From DAOUBA01 sp034432855 (GTDB taxonomy: Bacteria; Chloroflexota; Anaerolineae; B4-G1): a DNA stretch of 25,435 nt. The notes below the pieces were generated by a model. It searched no databases and was not told where the DNA came from. It saw only the letters and a list, made by a program, of their open reading frames with translations. Below, piece by piece: positions 22,491 to 25,435 of this stretch (its first letter is position 1; every line of letters starts with the position of its first letter). The DNA lies in assembly GCA_034432855.1 (NCBI GenBank), contig DAOUBA010000038.1, forward strand, positions 1-25,435, given 5' to 3'. The position numbers were made by a program, and so were the translations under genes.

Positions 22491-22688
22491 GGCGCCAGTT
22501 GGCGCGATCCGCCGGATCGTCCCCATTCCTCATTGGCGCGGTGGCAGGCAGGTCGGCGAAGGCCGACCATTGGCCACAGGCCCCAAAGGGTATAGGCAAG
22601 CCCTCGGCCCGAAGGCTTGCCTCGCCCTGCCTAAACGCCTGAAAGGGATGCGTGACCTGCAAGCCGCGGGGCCTGCCTGCTTCCTGCC
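22491..22688. repeat. Hairpin-dense block between convergent genes
   Basis: In order: GCGCC/GGCGC around AGTT (22492-22505); CGATCC/GGATCG around GCC (22505-22519); GGTCGGC/GCCGACC around GAAG (22551-22568); GGCAAGCC/GGCTTGCC (22595-22621) with a TCGG/CCGA inner pairing; and long-range GGCAGGCAGG (22543-22552) against CCTGCCTGC near 22672. It follows the acetyltransferase stop by 65 nt and overlaps the 3' end of the minus-strand membrane protein gene. It could be a bidirectional terminator or a composite repeat; no T-run is present. Confidence 0.6.
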
Positions 22689-23015
22689 GAGGAAGAACTC
22701 CCAGTTGCCCAGCGTGTGCCCTTCGTTGACGCGTTGGGCCAGCCTGTATCCATCCCAGGCAGTGGAGAGAGCGATGAGGCCCGCGAAGAAAAGCGGCGCG
22801 AGACTCAGGCAACATCCGGCATAGGTCATTCCCATCTCGGCCAGGCCGGTCGGCAAGAAGGCCAGGCAAGCCGCCATTGAGCCGAAGAGGATCTGGCATG
22901 CAATAATGACCACGCCTTTGGCCATCTGCCCAAGGTAGAGATATCCAACTCCACCGGTGAGGAGATTCAAGAGGGCTGCCAGGACTGGTTCTTTTTGTCT
23001 TCGCTGCTCCGACAT
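22530..23015 (-). CDS. Small membrane protein, three predicted spans, TM2-like N-terminus
   Basis: A 161-residue ORF. The start is supported by GGAGGT at 23021-23026. Residues 1-~92 look like a genuine membrane protein: a basic N-terminus (RRQK), span 1 with LLNLLTGGVGYLYLGQ (a glycine-aromatic pattern resembling TM2-domain proteins), span 2 at ~34-56, and span 3 at ~64-86. A soluble DGYRLAQRVNEGHTLGNWEFFLGRK segment follows. Residues after ~112 are Arg/Pro/Gly-rich, coded by the hairpin block at 22491-22688, and probably an added tail from read-through into repeat DNA. Its first 49 nt overlap the preceding small gene, so the two are coupled. Function unknown. Confidence 0.7.
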   Translation of the reverse strand: MSEQRRQKEPVLAALLNLLTGGVGYLYLGQMAKGVVIIACQILFGSMAACLAFLPTGLAEMGMTYAGCCLSLAPLFFAGLIALSTAWDGYRLAQRVNEGHTLGNWEFFLGRKQAGPAACRSRIPFRRLGRARQAFGPRACLYPLGPVANGRPSPTCLPPRQ

Positions 23016-23242
23016 TGTAAACCTCCATTTCTCGGGTTTGAGTTGTTGCCGATACATTTCTCGCCCGGTGGGGGAGATTCTCCGGCCGGGGAGAGCAGGC
23101 GGTGCAGCAGGGCCAGCAGGGCCTGCTCGTCCGGGAAGGGCTGCGCCTCCCCTTCCGGCATGGGCCGCAGGTCGCCGCGCAGGGCCTCCGGCTCGGTCGA
23201 ATTGACCAGCAGGCGCAGGATGAAGGTGCGAGTGGCGCGCAA
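22967..23242 (-). CDS. Small soluble protein downstream of the SARP gene
   Basis: A 91-residue ORF with a TTG start, AGGAGG (23247-23252) 4 nt upstream. The first ~50 residues read as a compact conserved-looking unit: RTFILRLLVNSTEPEALRG, a PMPEGEAQPF turn, then DEQALLALLHRLL. I have an impression of similar short proteins beside signalling or regulatory genes in Chloroflexota, but cannot name a family. The C-terminal ~40 residues are low in structure and overlap the membrane protein gene. It follows the SARP gene by 90 bp on the same strand. Confidence 0.65.
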   Translation of the reverse strand: MRATRTFILRLLVNSTEPEALRGDLRPMPEGEAQPFPDEQALLALLHRLLSPAGESPPPGEKCIGNNSNPRNGGLQCRSSEDKKNQSWQPS

Positions 23243-23280
23243 GGTGCCTCCTGGACGGGACGTGATGGGGTTGCAACAGC

Positions 23281-23307
23281 CCCCTGTCTGCTATTAAAGC
23301 ACAGGGG
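23281..23307 (-). promoter_or_regulatory. Hairpin between the SARP gene and the small downstream gene
   Basis: CCCCTGT (23281-23287) pairs with ACAGGGG (23301-23307), with GCT/AGC inside around an A/T loop. It starts 25 bp past the SARP stop (23333). There is no T-run on the minus strand, so it may be an mRNA-processing or pausing element rather than a terminator. Confidence 0.35.
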
Positions 23308-23332
23308 ACTGCCAGAGGAGAGCCGTCAGGGG

Positions 23333-25273
23333 TCAAGGAGTGGCAGGAGGGGTCAGAGATTGGTAAAAGGCCTGGACTTCTTCCTGAGGGACGGTGCCCA
23401 AATCTTCGCGCAGGGCTTTTTCCAGCGCCAGGTAGAGCCGTCGGGCGCCGGGCAGGTCGTTCAGCGCCACGCAGGCGCGCATGCCCAGCAGCACCGCTTC
23501 CTCATGCCAGGGCTCCAGGGCCAGGAGGCGCCAGCAGGCCTCGAGCGCTCCGCCGAACCGGCCCGCCGTCAGCCGGTCCCGGGCGGCCTCCAGCAGGGCC
23601 TGCTGGTAGAGGAGGCCCATCCGTTCACGGGGAGCGATCGTCCAATCGGCGTAGCGGTATTCGGAGAGAAACTCGCCGCCGTAGAGGGAGAGGGCCGTCT
23701 CCCATTCTTTCTGCCGGCAATGGGCTTCGAGGGCTTCTACATCCACCCACGAACCGGGCGGCAGGTGGAGCGTGATGAACCCTTCCTCCACCTCCAGGTA
23801 GCGGGAGGGGAATTTATCGGGGAGGTCGGGCTCCAGGATGCGACGCAGGGCCGAGGTGGCGTGGTGGAAGGCGGTTTGCGCGGCGGCGGGGCTCTTGTCG
23901 GGCCATAGCGTCTCGGCGGCCTGGTCGAAGGTGAGAGAACATCCAGGACTGAGAAGTAACAGGGCGAGCAGTTCGCCGGCCCGGCGCTGGCGTAACGCGG
24001 GTTTTTCAATGCGTCGCTGTTGCTGTCGGACTTCAAACCGTCCCAGGGTCACGATGTGCAGGGGCGGCGGGGGGACGCGCGCCAGGTGGTCTAATAGTGT
24101 CCGGCTGACGCGCGCCATATAGGGGTCGGCGCTGTTCAAGAACGAAGCCAGGAGGGGGAAAGACAGGGCCCGCTCTTGTTCCAGAAGGCAGGCATAACCG
24201 CCGCTCACAATCCTGGAGACGGCCTCCAGCCAGGCCGGATTTGCTTCGGCTCGCCTCTGCGGATGAAGCAAAGCGGCCAGGAGCAGGTTCGCATGTGCCA
24301 GGTCAAAGTTGTCCTGCAAAGGGGTCAGGACCTCAATGGCAGCGCAGAGGTCCTCTCCGGCTGCGGTCAGGTCGCCGCACAGCCGGGCCGCACGAGCGCG
24401 CTCTATCAGGGCCTTGCCCAATGCGTGATGATAATCTACGCGGACGGCGTACTCCACTGCGTCATTGGCCCAAATTCGGGCATTGGGGCCATCTCCAATC
24501 AAGCGGTAGTAACGGCTCATACCCACCCGTATCGCGACCGTCAGCCGGTATTCGCCGGTCTCCTCAACAATGGAGCGCCCCCGGGTGTACAGCGCCCGCG
24601 CCCTTTCGGGGTCGCCTTCCTCCAGGGCCAGGTCGCCCGCCAGCCAGCAATAGTACCCCTCTATCCACGAACCGGGCCGCGCGACCTGCCCCAGTTCATC
24701 CAGAAGATGGTGAGCGTGCTCGCGCTGACCGGTCGTCGTGCACGTCCAGGCCATCGTCATCAGGGGGAAATACCGCAACTCCCCCAGGCCGCGTTCGCTG
24801 GCGACGCGGTAGGCCTCCGCATCGGCTGCCAGCGCCAGTTCAAACCGGCCGGTCGGGATGTAGACGCCCGCTGCCAGGCCGTGCAGGGCATTGAAAAGTG
24901 CCAGCGTATAACCGATCTCTCGCCCCACCGCGGCGGCCTGCAGGTAGAAGGCCTCGGCCCCCGCCAGGTCATTCGTATCAGTGGCGCACGAGCCCAGCCG
25001 GATCAGCGCATCCGCGCGGTGGGGTGAATCGGGGGCACAGAGGCTCAGGGCTTCCTCCGCCAGCGCTTTCGCTCTCTCGTACTGTCCCAGGCGGAAGCGG
25101 GCGCGGGCCACTGCCAGCAGCGCGGCGGCGATGCATTCCGGATGCCCGGACGCCCGCGCTGCATCCAGGGCCTGGCGCGCACGCCGGAGAGCAGAGGGCA
25201 GGTCGCCTGCTCGCTCCAGGGCCAGACTTTCTTCTATCAGGTTTGCGATGGAGGAAGGCGAGGTCATGGTCAT
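23333..25273 (-). CDS. SARP-type transcription regulator with N-terminal TPR array and C-terminal BTAD
   Basis: A 646-residue regulator. Residues ~10-380 are helical tetratricopeptide-like repeats with alternating Ala/Leu/Gly-Asp patterns (GDLPSALRRARQAL; GQYERAKALAEEAL; GDPERARALYTRG). Residues ~405-505 are an OmpR-like winged helix typical of SARPs (LHIVTLGRFEV, RQRRAGELLALLLL, AAETLWPD, FHHATSALRRIL). Residues ~510-640 are a bacterial transcriptional activation domain (WVDVEALEAHC, WETALSLYGGEFLSEY, LEPWHEEAVLLGMRAC, LREDLGTVP). The TPR-before-wHTH order is the reverse of the actinomycete SARP layout. No sensor or NTPase domain is present, so the TPR region is the likely signal or partner interface. 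No strong ribosome site precedes the ATG; Met3 is an alternative start. Confidence 0.9.
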   Translation of the reverse strand: MTMTSPSSIANLIEESLALERAGDLPSALRRARQALDAARASGHPECIAAALLAVARARFRLGQYERAKALAEEALSLCAPDSPHRADALIRLGSCATDTNDLAGAEAFYLQAAAVGREIGYTLALFNALHGLAAGVYIPTGRFELALAADAEAYRVASERGLGELRYFPLMTMAWTCTTTGQREHAHHLLDELGQVARPGSWIEGYYCWLAGDLALEEGDPERARALYTRGRSIVEETGEYRLTVAIRVGMSRYYRLIGDGPNARIWANDAVEYAVRVDYHHALGKALIERARAARLCGDLTAAGEDLCAAIEVLTPLQDNFDLAHANLLLAALLHPQRRAEANPAWLEAVSRIVSGGYACLLEQERALSFPLLASFLNSADPYMARVSRTLLDHLARVPPPPLHIVTLGRFEVRQQQRRIEKPALRQRRAGELLALLLLSPGCSLTFDQAAETLWPDKSPAAAQTAFHHATSALRRILEPDLPDKFPSRYLEVEEGFITLHLPPGSWVDVEALEAHCRQKEWETALSLYGGEFLSEYRYADWTIAPRERMGLLYQQALLEAARDRLTAGRFGGALEACWRLLALEPWHEEAVLLGMRACVALNDLPGARRLYLALEKALREDLGTVPQEEVQAFYQSLTPPATP

Positions 25274-25340
25274 TCGTGGATGCTCGGCGCCCGGTCATCA
25301 CATTCAATTTTACCCTAACCCGGACAAGCCGGAACCAAAA

Positions 25341-25427
25341 ACCACCAAGGGCACGAAGGGCACACAAAGGACACGAAGGAATTCCTTTATTTCCTTTGTG
25401 TGACTTTGTGTCCTTCGTGGTGAATTT
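25341..25427. repeat. CACNAAGG-type tandem and inverted repeat
   Basis: Tandem units CACCAAGGG, CACGAAGGG, CACAAAGGA, CACGAAGGA are followed, after a palindrome AAGGAATTCCTT (25376-25387), by their complement (TCCTTTGTGTG, then TTTGTGTCCTTCGTGGTG). CACACAAAGGA at 25361-25371 is matched by TCCTTTGTGTG at 25392-25402. It lies upstream of the SARP gene; the 162-bp space 25274-25435 holds no gene. Similar CACCACGAAGGACACGAAGG-type sequences are, from memory, a frequent dispersed repeat in environmental bacterial genomes. Confidence 0.75.
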
Positions 25428-25435
25428 TCTTGCCC

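Overview
The window is a bacterial chromosomal segment of high GC content (roughly 60% or more by eye). It most resembles a Chloroflexota genome of the Anaerolineae/Ardenticatenia type. That placement is an inference. It rests on multi-GAF sensor kinases, a stand-alone TPR-SARP regulator with a small partner ORF, an IS1634-type transposase end, many hairpin-forming intergenic repeats, and AGGAGG ribosome sites. No rRNA or tRNA genes were seen, so it cannot be confirmed here.

Left part (1-4254): the 3' end of an IS transposase; then a large membrane-anchored subtilisin-like protease (about 11 membrane spans, an I9-like propeptide and an S8 catalytic domain), convergent and 58 bp overlapping with a BaiN/HI0933-type FAD oxidoreductase.

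Middle part (4343-17723), all on the minus strand: two blocks of two-component signalling genes. In transcription order the first block is a double-receiver protein, an orphan substrate-binding lipoprotein (ABC_sub_bind family), a 1168-residue membrane histidine kinase (Cache-like sensor, HAMP, three GAF domains, HisKA, HATPase), a threonine synthase fused to two C-terminal receiver domains, two single-domain receivers, and a GNAT acetyltransferase. The last four genes are joined by a 3-nt gap, an ATGA overlap and a GTGA overlap, so they are almost certainly one operon. The second block is a soluble REC-PAS-PAS-GAF-HisKA_3 kinase overlapping its NarL-type LuxR regulator. The two blocks carry eight receiver domains. 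The threonine synthase-REC-REC fusion is the strongest candidate for an undescribed system: an amino-acid biosynthetic enzyme that could be controlled directly by phosphorelay.

Right part (17724-25435): an ABC-F ATPase with a complete attenuation leader (perfect sigma-70 promoter, 10-residue leader peptide with a consensus ribosome site, a Rho-independent terminator, and a competing 14-bp antiterminator that overlaps the end of the leader ORF); divergently, a nitroreductase; then an ATP-grasp (D-Ala-D-Ala ligase-like) gene overlapping a GNAT gene by 128 nt; and finally, on the minus strand, a TPR-SARP regulator followed by two small genes.

Intergenic spaces are rich in repeats: four G/C-run hairpins, two copies of a paired hairpin with TTTCCA/TGGAAA cores, ten head-to-tail heptamers (TTACGTN), sixteen (G/A)GTT tetramers in the probable 5' leader of the double-receiver gene, and a CACNAAGG-type repeat at the right edge.
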